A DNA stretch of 64,000 nt. Origin: Albifimbria verrucaria. Lineage: Eukaryota; Ascomycota; Sordariomycetes; Hypocreales; Stachybotryaceae. The stretch spans positions 3,410,001 through 3,474,000 of the forward strand of contig JAHREC010000018.1 in assembly GCA_020081605.1 (NCBI GenBank), read 5' to 3'. The notes under the pieces were generated by a model. It searched no databases. It saw only the letters and a program-made list of their open reading frames with translations, and was not told the DNA's origin. Positions 1 to 12,480 of the stretch are shown here, one piece after another. Made by a program: the position numbers and the translations under genes. Position 1 is the stretch's first letter; the number at the start of each line of letters is the position of its first letter.

Positions 1-482
1 ACAATGACCGTGACTCGCCTCTACGACGCCTTGCCGAGCTTTTCAACGTCAATCATTTCATCGTTAGCCAAGCACGACCATACCTAATTCCCTTCCTGCA
101 GTCAGACATGCACGGCCCGGCACTAGTCGAAACGCGAAGCAAGACGACGCAACTTTCGGTGTATCTAGCCCGCATGGTAGGTCTGGAAATCAGACACAGG
201 CTGCGCCAGCTGGACACGTTGCGGCTACTCCCAGCAAGTATACGTCGTTTCCTGGTGGACGAGCAAATCCCAGCCGCCTCGATGACACTAGTGCCGGAAG
301 TGTCAGGGACCGACTTCGTGCGCCTGCTGGAAACGCCGACGAAGGAGACGCTGAAGTATTGGATCCTGAAGGGTGAGAGGAGTGTGTGGCCAGCTGTGGC
401 GGCCCTGAGGATCCGCTGCGCGGTCGAAAACGAACTCGACCGCTCCTACCAGGTGGTACGAAAGCTCAAGGCTGGGGTCTGA
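1..482 (+). CDS. Patatin-like triacylglycerol lipase, TGL4/SDP1 type (3' part only)
   Basis: The reading frame is open from base 3 to a TGA at 480-482; the 5' part lies outside the window, so the frame continues upstream of the first ATG at 108. The visible residues include RLAELFNVNHFIVSQARPY, which matches the segment following the catalytic Asp of the patatin-like domain in yeast Tgl4/Tgl5 and plant SDP1. The tail contains ETPTKETLKYWILKGERSVWP, close to the Tgl4 segment NPTKE..L....GAKATWP. These enzymes hydrolyse triacylglycerol at lipid droplets. The Ser-containing GxSxG motif and the DUF3336 N-terminus are not in the window. No frameshift is seen in this fragment. Family assignment rests on recognition of these motifs, not on a database search. 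Confidence 0.85.
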   Translation, partial: NDRDSPLRRLAELFNVNHFIVSQARPYLIPFLQSDMHGPALVETRSKTTQLSVYLARMVGLEIRHRLRQLDTLRLLPASIRRFLVDEQIPAASMTLVPEVSGTDFVRLLETPTKETLKYWILKGERSVWPAVAALRIRCAVENELDRSYQVVRKLKAGV

Positions 483-1786
483 AACGAAGGGCCAGCATGG
501 CTAAGGCAAATGAAATCGAGCGGTAATGAAGATTGTTGGTTTCAAGCATGCATTCGTCTGGTGTGAGTGGAGAAAGGGTGGCAGGCGTTCATCTCAACGG
601 CCAACCCATGACCGACCGGTTTCCTTGCGATGACTACAGAGAAACGAATGGGCCTATATGTCAGGATCATACTATGATGCCATTGTTGTCGTGCCCATTA
701 TGGACTTGCAAATAAATTATCTCGGAATAGATGCAGTTCCTTCAGACTTTTTCCTGAGTGTGCGAGCCACACATCCAACCCTCTCGGCGACAGGATTCAT
801 TTCCTTATAGAGTAAGAGCAACCATACATCCGGCACACGCAAGGCGAAGCTCCAAGGACCGAGCATGATACGACTCCGCCACGACCTAGCCGGAGCGAGG
901 TTCCCGCGGAGCCTCCTGACGAATCTGTGCAGCCTGGCATACATGCGTCGACCCTGTGGGAGTTCGGAAATTGGAAATCTAAGCCAAGCCGGGTGCCGGT
1001 TAACACCCTATGATCTTCACTTGGATGACTTTGACATTTTTATCACTTGCAATTTTTGCATTTGCAAACTTTTGCACGTTGGCCCGGCCCCTCCCCTGCA
1101 AGGCTTTTTCCCGGGGATGAAAGTCTTGCAACAGCCCTGCCCGTTGACATGTTTTCTTCAGAAGCGCTCATCTGTTCCAGCGAGACGACTAAGCAAGGGC
1201 ATCAAGCGACAGCGTGAATGTATGCCTTGCGTATTGCGATTGCCAGCTTACCCCCAGGCAGCATGGGTTGGCGAAGTGACGTGGACGAATCATGGCCCCG
1301 GACAACTACGAACATTGTGGAGCAAATCTCTCTCGGATTCCCTTGCTTTAGTCCTGACGCCGTGCTTAAGGACGGTGATGCGGTTTTGTGGCGTTGAGTG
1401 CTCAAATCTGGCGCCGACTGAACATCCCGGCCGCCCACCGTCAGCCTGCCCACCATCCCGGCATGGTCTGGAGGTGCCGACGGGGTGCTGTCAGACCTTA
1501 GCCTTGCGCCACTAGTGGGATTCTTTCTTTCTTTTTCTAGAGCCCATGCTCTAGGTCGTGCGAGTTCGTGGATGGTGTGGGGGCATCTGATGGCGGTCGG
1601 TCACCACTGTTTACGGAGAAAGTTCCCGGTCCCTTGCGGGCGTATTGCTAGGTGGCTGTCGCCAAGCCGAATGGGGGTGTATGCTATGGATCACGGCGGG
1701 AATAAACCATCTGGCTCTTTGGCGATGGGAAATTACGTGGTCAAGGGGTGTGCAATTCTACTCTCCGCAACAACACTCCTTGACGT

Positions 1787-1819
1787 TGGCCGGAAGCTGG
1801 CCGGAAGCTGGCCGGAAAC
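1787..1819. repeat. 11-bp tandem repeat, about three copies
   Basis: The unit TGGCCGGAAGC is repeated about three times head to tail, the last copy diverging at its end. It lies in non-coding sequence. Confidence 0.8.
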
Positions 1820-2290
1820 ATGGGTTAGCCTTCCAGCGGTCACTAGTGTGGACACCCGTCGACAACGATTCTGCAAGATCGATGAGTTGGAGGAAGTCCC
1901 CACCCGCAAGAACTCGCTACGCGCGCAGGGAGTGTGTGGTGTGAATCGCGTGTGTTGACCTTCCAGCCAGTTCCGCAACTTGTGTTGATGAGCGGGGAGC
2001 AAAGGAATAGCAGCCATAAGAAAGAGCTGGGGAGAGTGATGAACTATGTATATGAGAACTCGTTGGAAGAAGAAAATACAAACAAATATGTCGGGATTAA
2101 GTTTGTAGTTGTGTTGTCCATCCAATTCCAATCCTGTAGACTATTCATGATATGGAATTTTCAATATATCACCGTAGCATTCATACTTTGTGTAAGAATC
2201 CATGATCTCTATGGTTTGCAGTCCTTGACCCCTCCCTCCCACCTCTCTTCCTCTTTTACACCCCTCCTCTCTGCTTGCCTACCTTATGTC

Positions 2291-2398
2291 TGCCTCTGCA
2301 TGCCTCTACATGCCTCTACATGCCTCTACATGCCTCTGCATGCCTCTGCATGCCTCTGCATGATTCTGCATGATTCTGCATGCCTCTACCTGCCTCTC
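2291..2398. repeat. Decamer tandem repeat TGCCTCTRCA, about ten copies
   Basis: Consecutive 10-bp units read TGCCTCTGCA or TGCCTCTACA, with two units changed to TGATTCTGCA. The register is exact through about ten copies, so this is a true minisatellite-like tract. It lies in a pyrimidine-rich stretch without a supported gene. Confidence 0.9.
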
Positions 2399-3086
2399 CT
2401 GTCCTCTTTCCCCTTTCGATTTTATTTTTTCTATTTTATTGTCTTGTTTTAATCGTATCTTCGTCTTACCGCCGGACTTGGTTCCGTGTCTGCTGCAGGC
2501 ATAGTGGTACGTGCGCTGGAACGAGGAAATTAGGAAGTGGATTGTTTTGAAACCGTCCCATGTTGGAGAGAATCGTGTACATGCCGGCACATGAAGTCAT
2601 GTTCGTTCGCCGGGTAGTCAGCATCCAATGGGAGAAGAATCCTAGCTGGCTACACAAGAGTCGACACTCGGGGAGACAGCTGAAATCTGTCGATGGTCTA
2701 GCCCACGTGCACCAGGTGATATGTCCACTCCTCCATCTGACCATATGCGATGCAAATAGGAATTGCAACACTATTACAACCATGATCTGGCCAGGGACTT
2801 TCGTCTTTTGAGCCCTGAGTGCTGATCTTGCAGCCGCTTTGCGGTTCATTCTCATTTCCTACATCGGCATCAAGTACCGATTTTGAGAACACTCTTGAGT
2901 TGAATATAAGTCCCAGTCATTAGTGCCTCGATGAAAACATCAGTGAGACACCTGCCTACGCACAGTAATGTCTACAGAGCCAAGCGAACGAATGCTGGGG
3001 TGAAATGATGCCCAGAAAGTGTAGAGTCGGGCCACTCCATATCGAAACAGGCTGGCCAGGTACGGGCACACCAACCATCTATCACG

Positions 3087-3220
3087 AATGTAGGAGCACC
3101 CTTGCATATCAGCCAGGGTGGTGACCCGCGGACGGCGGCTCTCATAGCACGTACAAACTCTGGTTTAGGATGCACTCATGAGTGTAGGAGTACCCTTGCT
3201 CAAGGCCAGGGTGGTACCCT
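3087..3220. repeat. Imperfect direct duplication of about 38 bp
   Basis: A segment around 3089-3125 (containing GTAGGAGCACCCTTGC and CCAGGGTGGT) reappears at about 3182-3218 as GTAGGAGTACCCTTGC and CCAGGGTGGT. The copies are about 93 bp apart and in the same orientation. Confidence 0.75.
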
Positions 3221-4709
3221 AACAGTGTTGAGGGCCAAACAACCAAGCTGGGCTGCAACTGGTGCCTTGGACCTCATCAGCGCTCTGGAGTTTTCCTGAT
3301 TCTGGTTTCACCCTCGTCCAAATCGGGAACTCAGTCGGTATAAGTCCTTTGGCCTGTCATGGGGGTTACAATTCGTACTCCCTGTCATATCTGGGTCCTG
3401 ATGTCTCCCCTCGGCGGCTCAGCCAATTTTGTTTAACCAGCTGACATAAAGCTTAAGAACCACGTCACACCTGTGATTCTCGGGTTACACCCCGAGGATT
3501 CTTTGACACCCCTACCTTGTCAGCCTTCTTCCCTACCTCAGGTGAATGCCGTAAAGGAGTGGGAACATTCGGGTACCGGCCAAGTTCCTTGCATCTGCTA
3601 CAACTCAACCGAACCTGTGCTTTGTTGTTGGGACGATGGCAATGACATGAAACAAAGGATTTCTCGCAGCTAGATCGTTGCTTTAGTTCATGCCAACCAT
3701 GCCCAGCACTATAATAAAAGGGGATCTGGTCAAGAAACGAATACGATTCGCGATGGCCCTGCGTCAGTGCCGTGTTACTGTAACAAGCACGGACGGCATG
3801 ACAAGCGCGCGCTCATGCAATAGCAAAGTCAGGTATACGTGCCAGGGTGCAATGTTGAGGCGAATCGATCGAAGAGCAGGGGAAGAGCTTGGACAGGGAG
3901 TGAAGAGCTGGCCAGTTTCCTCCGAAGCGCATGCGACGCCAAAGCGTTCGATGCCACATCCCGGGCCAGAGCTCAGAGCAATGTGGAGCTCGCTACAAGA
4001 TTCACGTCCGTCTCCAGTTGAATGGCAAGGGTATGTGAAACTTCCCAGTGAAAGACCGGGTATGGGAGACACCTGGTCATGTACGGCTTTAACCATGCTG
4101 CTTTTGATGGTTGAGTGTTGAGAGTAGTCATGATACGGGGGCGCGAGCGGGAATCCCTGAGGCCCTTACCTCAACCCCGAGGCACAATATCAGATATCTC
4201 CCAATTTAGACTTCAAAATACCCAGAACACTCCTCTTATTTTAAGCTTCAACTTCGGTATCTTTGAATGGCTTTTCTCTATTGGGATCTATTTCACAGAG
4301 CTCCAGACCCAGGGCGGCCCTTGATTTGAAGACTCTCCTCTAACACCTAGCCCGATGCTCAACTCCCATGCCTCTTTGGAGAATCAGAGGAAAGATGCAT
4401 AGGTAGGTAGAGATGAAGAGTTTTCATGCTCCCCCGGGCACATGACCCGAGCGGATGGCACTCTCGAAATGCACCCCTCCTCCTTTTCCCCTCCCTCACT
4501 TATCATACCGTCACCCCTTCCCTGCAAACTAGGCTATTTACCTTTTCTTCTCTGAGAGAATGAAAATCTTGGCGGTGAGTTGTTGGATTGACGTGATTTT
4601 CAGTCACAAGTCCTAGTTGGGTCCCGCGTGCAAGGTGTGCCGTTCTTGTCTCTTCCCTCCTCAGACTTTTGCTTTCATGGAATCAATTATTGGATTCTAG
4701 ATTATTTTA

Positions 4710-4718
4710 CTATAAGAA
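4710..4718 (+). promoter_or_regulatory. Conserved CTATAAGAA box upstream of the first family gene
   Basis: CTATAAGAA lies 280 bp before the ATG at 4991. The same box occurs upstream of both other members of the family (20791 and 30079) at similar distance. It is a TATA-like element by sequence; its role is inferred from position and conservation. Confidence 0.5.
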
Positions 4719-4990
4719 GATGATCCTCCTTTGGTCTTTTCCGATGGAGTCTCATACTCGGTATTCCAAGCAATCCTGCGAGTGGAAGCTCTTCATTTCA
4801 TGAGGCGATCGTTCTAAGCTTCTATTCATTGTCCTCCACCTGCGTCTCCTGAGGACTTGCATTGATTTCTTCAGCCTGCTTAGGGTACTGCGTCTTATCA
4901 CAGCATTCGAATTGGTTCTACTCGAGATAAACCTCTGAGACACTCTACCCAAGCGCTTTGAGCTATAGCCCTATCCAGAGCCTACTCAAC

Positions 4991-5608
4991 ATGACTTCCC
5001 GACCCCAAAAGAACCAAGCCCCTTCTTCATCTAATGAAAAGAAGACGAAGACTACTACTAGAATCGGTCGGCCAAGAGTTCCTCGAAACGATCACCTCAA
5101 GCCAAACGTTCTCTATGCCCTTGACCACGGGAACCAAATTGGTTTCTTCCTTTCATCGGCTCGAAGCCCTGAAGATATCCGCCTGACCACCTCTGTCGGT
5201 GGACCGAATGGGGGCCGTTGCCCTAACACCGAACGAGACAACAAGGTTGACGCTGGAGGCAGTACTGGCACAGTACTCCCAGTTGATTCTGCGCTTAATC
5301 AGGGGAACCCGTCAATTACGTCCCAGGCGCAGCCAGTATGTCCGACGGCATCCCCAGTCATCAGCCATGGCCAGCCGCTGGCAGAATACCACCACAGCAC
5401 TTGTGCTGAGCTTAGCTGCCAGAACCTAGCAATGCTAGATCTCATGAACGAAACGAGGGCTGGGCATCAAATCCAGGAAGCTGTGTCTTTCCTCCACAGT
5501 GACACCGAGACCGAGCCTGCCCCCGACTCTATTGCCCCTTCCCAGGGAAGTGCTACCGACAGCAAAGAGCCCAAGGTGCCAGAGCCCACCAGCCTGAATG
5601 ACGATTAA
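4991..5608 (+). CDS. Small unrecognised protein, type 1 member of the island gene family
   Basis: A 205-residue open frame starts at ATG 4991 in a good fungal context (CTCAACATG); an in-frame TTG lies further upstream at 4958 but is not a credible start. I do not recognise the protein. It begins with a basic Ser/Thr/Lys-rich stretch (residues 1-45), then a distinctive block LDHGNQIGFFLSSARSPE, a central segment with CQNLAMLDL, and an acidic, Pro/Ser-rich tail ending LNDD. No signal peptide or membrane segment is visible. The LDH..QIG.FLSSAR block is preserved in a decayed copy near 12390, and the CQNLAMLDL segment resembles CSKNLALLSI in the gene at 30391. The gene lies in a unit repeated several times across the island. 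There are no frameshifts. Function unknown. Confidence 0.6.
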   Translation: MTSRPQKNQAPSSSNEKKTKTTTRIGRPRVPRNDHLKPNVLYALDHGNQIGFFLSSARSPEDIRLTTSVGGPNGGRCPNTERDNKVDAGGSTGTVLPVDSALNQGNPSITSQAQPVCPTASPVISHGQPLAEYHHSTCAELSCQNLAMLDLMNETRAGHQIQEAVSFLHSDTETEPAPDSIAPSQGSATDSKEPKVPEPTSLNDD

Positions 5609-7995
5609 GACATAATTACCACCTCAGTGGCGAATACGATCGGTGTCGAGGAGTGTTGATGATGATGACTACAAGAAAAAAATTGGAGGTTTGCTTCTAA
5701 CAGCGAAGCGTTGAGTGTTTAATATTCCACATTGTATTATTTTATTCATATATGAACCCGAATAAACCAACCGCTTGTTATTTTAATCGAAAGCTCGTAA
5801 GCACAATCGATAAAACGCTGAAATTTGTGGCTCTATGTTCTTTGTCTCGTGTGTTCTTGTCTGGTGAGGCTGAATAGGATATAACACTGGTATTTCCTAT
5901 CACCAATAAATGGAACTTCTGTCATCTTGATCTAGAAGAACTAGATTGTTTTTATTAACCATAGTAAAACACCTTTTGAATAATGCCCATGGACTGAAGA
6001 ATAAGCCTTGTTTAGCTGGTTTGATTTCTGCCAAGCGAAGGTGGCTGTGTTAAAAAGTACACGTACGTATATCCATCGAGAGCAGGCTTAGAACTGAAGC
6101 CTTGCCAATAGCCAGGATTATGGCCATATGCAATTGTCAGCTCGGAACAGGCCCGGAGACTGAGATGAGTGTTGCTGCGGTGTCAGTGATTCCCAAGTTG
6201 GCCTTGGTTGACGTACCAATGCGCTAAAGGCAACTATATGGTTCGCAAAGGTTGAGCCTCAAACTAGACCGTCTTGAGAGAGACAGCAGTAATATAATGT
6301 CCGGCACAGACATTTCAACGCTCTCCTGAGCCCGTAGGTTGCCACACAGATATACTCGAGTTGGCTGCTTGTCCTTTCTAGGTAAGAAGCGGGTAGGCCA
6401 CATGGCAATGAGCGCTACTGGTGCCATCGCGGCAAGGGTGCCCTGCTACGTCCTTCGTCTATAATGTAATCCTTGTTAGCAAGGAAGCCTCCTGGTATAG
6501 AGACTTCTCGCTACAAGTCCATTGCCAGGAGTGTAAGGCGTATAAGGGTATCTCCAAGGGGCTTGGAAGTAATTGACTCCGGTGAGCTTCGGTCATTACT
6601 GGATGCTTAGGCCAAGGTTGGGCAATCCACAAGTTGCAGGGTGGGTGGATAACGGTGTTCGTCGAGCCTTGCCTCTTGCCAGTGACAAGTCTCAACGCGT
6701 CAGCGATTCTTCGGCCAAGGCATCTATATTCTCAATCTACGGAGCTGGGCATAATTGGAATTTCGTAGCATCTCTTTGATGTGATCGAAATTTGCGGGGT
6801 ACTCTATGCTCTGGCCGCTATATTAATGCCTCACCATTGCCAGAAAGACCCCAGTCAGGGCTTTTTAATCTTCCGCGTCTGATCGCGCCAAGTCAGGCGA
6901 GTTTGCAAGAAGAGGCTTGGGTACAATATGATAAGTGATGAAACCATACTTGAAGATGATCCGCAGCAAGCAACAGGGCGACACCCTAGTCGTAGCCACA
7001 ACCATGTCCACGCTTGGCTCCAAGTTCACTCCATGCCTAAAGTAAGACACGGGCGAGCTTCCCTACAAACCCCTCATAATGGGTTCGGTGGACTACAAGG
7101 GTGCTTTTCTCATAGTGATACGCCTTAGTTCTCCGAGCATCCAAGATGGTATTCCTGCTCACTTGACGTGTCGGCTGACGCCATTACTCCGCAGCAAATC
7201 TACCAAGAACTCTGCTAGATGAGATTTCAGGGGATGAGTTGATCAGCGAGATCATCCTGGCTGTTTCTACTATTGCTCTTGTAGTGCTTACAACATGGTT
7301 TCAACAACACCTTACGTAGAAACCAATTCGTCACTATTCGACAAGGACTCTTCCTCGTTCTACCACATCAAGGTAAGAGAAGTATAGAGGTATTTCGCAC
7401 AGATAGGTCAAATTGTATTCATCATAAGTATTGATAACATTGAAACTCAGGGAAGAAGTAGACACAGCAAGGTACAGGGTACGCCACTCGAGACGGAGAT
7501 TTCAAGGAATATGTCGTGCACCTATGAGGTCGTCCTCGACCCTGTATGTCGGCTAGCACTGGCCCTAGTATTATCCGATATCTTTCTACTTGTAGCTAGT
7601 CCGCGTGCCCCCAAGCATCAGCACCATCCACCTTCGACAAAACTTGCCACTCGCACCCTCAAAGGACCCTTGTCTCCTCGCATGTTCGCTACTGGGTGCG
7701 TCTCTTTGACGTGGATAAACGGCTGGAGTGAATGGAAAGTTGAACTGGCGGTGGCCGGGCTACTTAGCTGGCGATCATGCCCTCAGGGGGCTCCATGTAA
7801 CATTATGCCTAGTCTGCGAAGAAATGAAAGGGCTCAAATACCGTGGTCCTTGAGATTACCCTGTTCCATGGTGGCTTCCAACCGATCATTTATGGAGTAG
7901 GGATAAACTCTCTCGGACCAGATTCAGCCCTGATCCTAAACAGCAGGGGAGCCACGTGTTTCGCAATCTGCCGAACAGGCTACTCAGTAACAGTA
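5609..7995. other. Gene-free stretch between family loci
   Basis: The first 350 bp after the gene are AT-rich, as is usual for fungal 3' flanks. The rest contains only short overlapping frames without domains. I could not place it against either half of the duplicated module by eye. An open frame at 7511-7900 shows no recognisable product. Confidence 0.4.
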
Positions 7996-9439
7996 GCCTC
8001 GTCAGCTGTATCCGTTTTAGTTATAGTGTTGAGATATACACGACGGCCCTGTGAACCAACCCTTGCCCAGGCGACGGAGCTTCCGGAGAAAGCATTGGGT
8101 CAGACGACACTGGGAGTAAAGCCTGGGCGAAAGACGGACCACGCGAGACCCTTGTCCGTTGCTGGGACATACTGTCCGAGTGGCCCATGGTGCAAATTTG
8201 ATCCGACGCGGGGGTCATGAATCGTCATCCCTGTGGGCGCCCGTATGTTGATGGGCGTGTATACTAAGAGCAAATGTTGTGATAGACGACGATAAGGACG
8301 GATAAGATGATGAAAACGTACCAGCACCTCTACAAGCCTTCCATGGTTGTCTGCCTCTTTGGTGGGAGCGGTCAAAGACACCCCATCCACAAACTAGAAA
8401 AAAGGAGGCAGTCTTGTATCTTCTATCGAAAGATGTACACCTCCCCAGACATGTGCCGACAAGGCCCATAGTCTCTACCCTATCTCGGTTGATCATATTG
8501 CCCCCAGTGTAGATCTTATTGGAGATGTGGGTGTTGTTTCTCATCACACGGTCGACACGCTCCTTGTTTGACCCGACACGATGAACAGCCTGGTGAAGAC
8601 CCTGACACGAAAGTGAGCCTTGTAAGAATAAACTGATCTCCAGCGTCACACGCGAATGTTTTACTTTCAAGACGAGACACGATGCTTTGGGCGACCCCTA
8701 TTATTTGCGGAAGCGTTTGGTAGAGTAGGGTTCACGCCACAGACCACAGTTTTCCTGCGTAGCTTGACCTCCAATCTACTTCATCTGCCACTGCCCAGCT
8801 TGACGAGAGCTTGAGGGGTGGGGACTGGCGCGTACCCCGGTCCTCTGGACCTGAACCAGCGATGGTGACCGGCGGTCAAGGGGAATCGTGGAGTTAGTAT
8901 GCTGGATTGGTTCAAGTATGCATGGAAAACAAAAGCAAAGCCAGCGGGGATTGGAATCACATTTGATCAAAAATGAAGATAAAAATAAAAGTAATGCTAC
9001 TGTAGAACATCCCATCCATGGCCAAGGCTATACCCATAAGAAGAGGGGCTTTCCTTTCTTCCGCCTAATCAGACTGGCGCTTGGGCATCTGTTATACACA
9101 ATATACTATAATGTTTGACAAGTTTGCTTAGTAGTTAAGTCGAATTGAACCAAGGAAACAGTCCTCTCAAGAGCCCGTATTTTCAACATGTTGACAGAAA
9201 CCGCGGCGGTGATGAGCTACAACCGCCCTGATGCAGAGAAAGAGAGCCAATCAAGGCTTCGACTTATTGCTTTGGGATTAGACCTCTTTCATTGGTTCCA
9301 CCGGGTAATTCTGCCATCCGGTTGTTCTTCAGAAGCAATTACCTATTTATGTACCAGTGGGTATAGCAGTTGGTGATCGTTGTATTGTGTAGGGTAGGTA
9401 GGTGGCTAGTTGCAAGCAAACGGGGAGTCATTGACTGGC

Positions 9440-9690
9440 CCCTGTTTTTGGTGAAGCCGCTGCCCAGAAGTGCAGCTACTGACTGACCTTGTATTCTGCG
9501 GTTGTTGTGAGCAGGAAATTAAATGAGCGAACCCTGCTACTGTGCAGTTGTTGCCCGCGGGTGTAGCCATTGGCTCTGTCCTGTCCCCGTCCTGTTCCTC
9601 TATTGTGTTGTGTGCAGGTGGATGGTTGCTGCACCTGGAATAAATTGGAGTAAATTGGCAAGGCCCTGTCAACGTCATTGTGCAGTTAAG
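9440..9690. repeat. Degenerate minisatellite based on TGTGCAGTTGTTGC
   Basis: Loosely spaced, diverged units such as TGCGGTTGTTGTGAGC, TGTGCAGTTGTTGCCC and TGGTTGCTGCACC recur through this block. The matching block at 23760-24000 shows the same theme more clearly, so the array predates the duplication. Confidence 0.5.
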
Positions 9691-12279
9691 AAGCAGTGAG
9701 GCCACCAGCCCTGTGCCGGTACCTGATTGTGGCTACACTATGGCTCTCGGCCGTCCTCTGTCATCCTGGGCAGTCAAACACCTACCAACCACCAATCAGA
9801 TGATATGCAGCTAGCTATACTATGGTACTGTATGCACAAGCCCCGATGGCTCGCTGACGCGGGACAGACGAGATTAAATGAGTTTCGGTGAGCCTAGTCT
9901 CCACTCCGCATGTTACGATGCCTTCGTCTACCGGAACACAGTCCTACGAGATACCTCAGGACTGCAAGCATTGCTACCCTCGGCGGACACAAAGCCAATA
10001 AGGATCCTACACATGCGCCAAGTATGTCCCGTTGGGATCAGGCACGCCTTTGTCGACAAGGCTCGGCCATGTGCAAGCCAGGACTCAGCTGGTGACAGAT
10101 CGCCAGATCTACCAAGGCATCTTCTGCTTGGTACAAGCCTCTCGCCCACCCTTGTTAGAATATCCCCGGAGCCGGGGTTCAGAAACAACCCGGTGCTTGG
10201 AGATGGGTTGAGAAGAAAATCAATCATCCGATGCTCACAGTTGTCCCCCACCCCGGGCGTTCATCATTCAGGTTATAGTGACCCTTCATACGCAGCGAGC
10301 CTGACGCGAAATGGGAACTGGACGTTTAATTACGACGATCGCTCCCCAAAGCAACCATGTTTCAGCTGGACGCAATTGATGCTGGAAAGGGATCTCGCTC
10401 GTGAGGCTTTTCTCGCTTTCGGCATGGCACTCGACAGGAAGACCCGATCATTCGCGTCCATGATGCTCTGGCAGTGTGGAGCCATCTCTCGCACACACAT
10501 CTTGCCATGTTGCATCGCAGCCTCGCCCTGGCCCTCGGACGCCCGCTGCAAAGTTAACGGCCCCAAACTCAATATGGGGTGACATGTTCTGTGAGTGTGA
10601 GCAATTCTAATGCCCAACACTCGACAAGCATGAGTCGGCCACCCCTCCAGGGCAGCTCTGTGCAGCTGGAACGTCTAGGGCAGAGTAGCCCCCAATCTCC
10701 GGGGGCATGTGCAGTCAACAGTCAACGGATCCATATCTGTTGAGGGACGCTCGATCCATGCCCAGACAGCCCTGCCGGTGCAAGTGGAGGGTCGGAAGCG
10801 GGAGGAGACAGGCTCGATGTTGATTGTTGTCGTGTGCCACTTCAGCATCAGCGGCGTGGGAAAAGAGAGCTGATGTGTACCAGTACGGCAGGCTCCCATT
10901 CAAACTTGGCGGGCGACATGTCGGCAAACGAGAATTGGGAAAAGTAAAAGGAGAAGGCTACGCTACGAAGAACAACGCAGAGCCCGGAGGCGTCAGGCCT
11001 GGAAAACAGCTCGTCGGCGCCACGCACGGCCGCCGTCCGCATGTCATTGAAACAGTCTCATCTAACTCCTCCTACGCTTCTCTTCTCCCGTACATCTCAC
11101 ACCATCCAAGCACCTCATCCTCCAACTGATCTACCCATCCATCCGCACACCCACTCACCGAAAGCCGGTCTCCATTTCATGACACGGCAGATGGAGGCCT
11201 GTAGCGCAACCCACCGCAGTACAGGTGTGGCGTCTGACCTCATACCCCTCCGGAGTCCTTGAAGGGCTTTGGCAAGCTGACACGCTGTTCCTGTCTAGGC
11301 GTTCCCTATGCTTCTGTTCCAGTGACCCTTCGCCTATGCAAGCCTGGAAGCCTCACATGCTTCATAGCACGTGTCTTGCCTCCAGTTTCCGTTTCAAAGA
11401 GTCACAAAGTTCAAGCTTATCGCCTCTATAATATGCCGTATCGTCGACACACGGGCAAACTCAAGGGCTGTGGCACGAAGAGCAAGTCTGCAGGCCTCCA
11501 GTGGGGAGCTTGATGCGGACATTGTTGCTGCTGTTGATCCGGATGTCTTCGCTTTCCATTGCGCGGGAAAGTGTAACCGGTCACGGTATTGGGTTTTCTT
11601 TTTCTCTTTGCAGTAATCACATCGTTGTTATGAGGATGTTATACCCAGCGCCTAAGCCATATAGACTGACACGGGGCTTCGCAACTTCGCCCCATGTGGC
11701 CTTGTGGCCGTGTGGCCGTTTGCCCGACACGAAGTAGGTAGTAGATGTGCCACCCCCTGTGGTCCTCCTAACGAGGGTGCCCTCCATCCTATTCGCACAC
11801 CTAGTACTCACCTTTTCTTCTCCCCGGTCGAGGTTTTGGCGGTGAAGAAAATAATGTCGGGATTTTCCGACCTAATCCTAGTTTCACTCCGCCTAGTTGA
11901 GTCATTCTGCTTTTACTTCCTTGCACCTACGGCTACCAATCTTCTGAAATCAAGTCTCTTTTGCTTTTTACTATGAACAACGATTTCTCGGACCGCTCAA
12001 GGACGACTCATGGCCCGCTACCGTGCACAGCTGCTGTAGACAGCCCTCTGTCCGAGCAGTCGATGGCATTTGGTTGGCCGCTTCGTTCCATCACTCGCAC
12101 ATATTCTCAAGATACCACACCCCTGTTGTAACTCCTGCCGGCGCACTATGCCGATACGTGTTTTTTGCGCCTTCGCCACTTGGCTGAAGCCACCGCGATG
12201 CGCTGTCCGAGCAATTTCTATGGTCACTATGTATTGACGCAACGATATGATCGATCACCCCGGGAGCGTCGGGTCCTTT

Positions 12280-12480
12280 CTTCGGTCCTAAGAAGAAAAA
12301 AAGCAAGGCATTCCTAAATTTTGTCGGTTGAAAGCGGCTCCGAGAGGCGGGCTGAAGGTGGAGGTTCCCACACACTTGACCACCGGAGTCAAATTGGTTG
12401 CTTCCTCTCATCAGCCCGTATCCCCGAGAACAGCCACCTAGCTTGTTAAGCTGGCTATCAGGAAAGTGGAGCACAGAACA
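12280..12480 (+). pseudogene. Remnant of a type 1 family gene
   Basis: One frame at about 12391-12450 reads LDHRSQIGCFLSSARIPE, nearly the same as LDHGNQIGFFLSSARSPE in the gene at 4991, and then hits a stop at TGT TAA. Upstream, the Lys-rich start of the gene is recognisable in DNA but is broken by stops and frame changes. No complete open frame spans the locus, so I call it a pseudogene, allowing that single-base assembly errors may add to the damage. Confidence 0.6.

Larger units (their letters stand above)
483..4990. other. Gene-free stretch left of the duplication island
   Basis: No open frame here resembles a known family. Open frames of up to about 216 codons occur (for example 865-1515) but show no domain, no consistent start context and overlap frames on both strands. 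The stretch holds three small tandem repeats listed separately. From about 4.5 kb onward it resembles the upstream part of the duplicated unit: a segment at 4572-4600 with CTTGGCGGTGA matches GGTTTTGGCGGTGAA at about 11834 and 26114. Confidence 0.5.

Noticed and set aside
9878..10582. 234-codon open frame in the 8-kb unit
   Set aside because: The matching DNA in copy II does not keep this frame, so it is unlikely to be coding.
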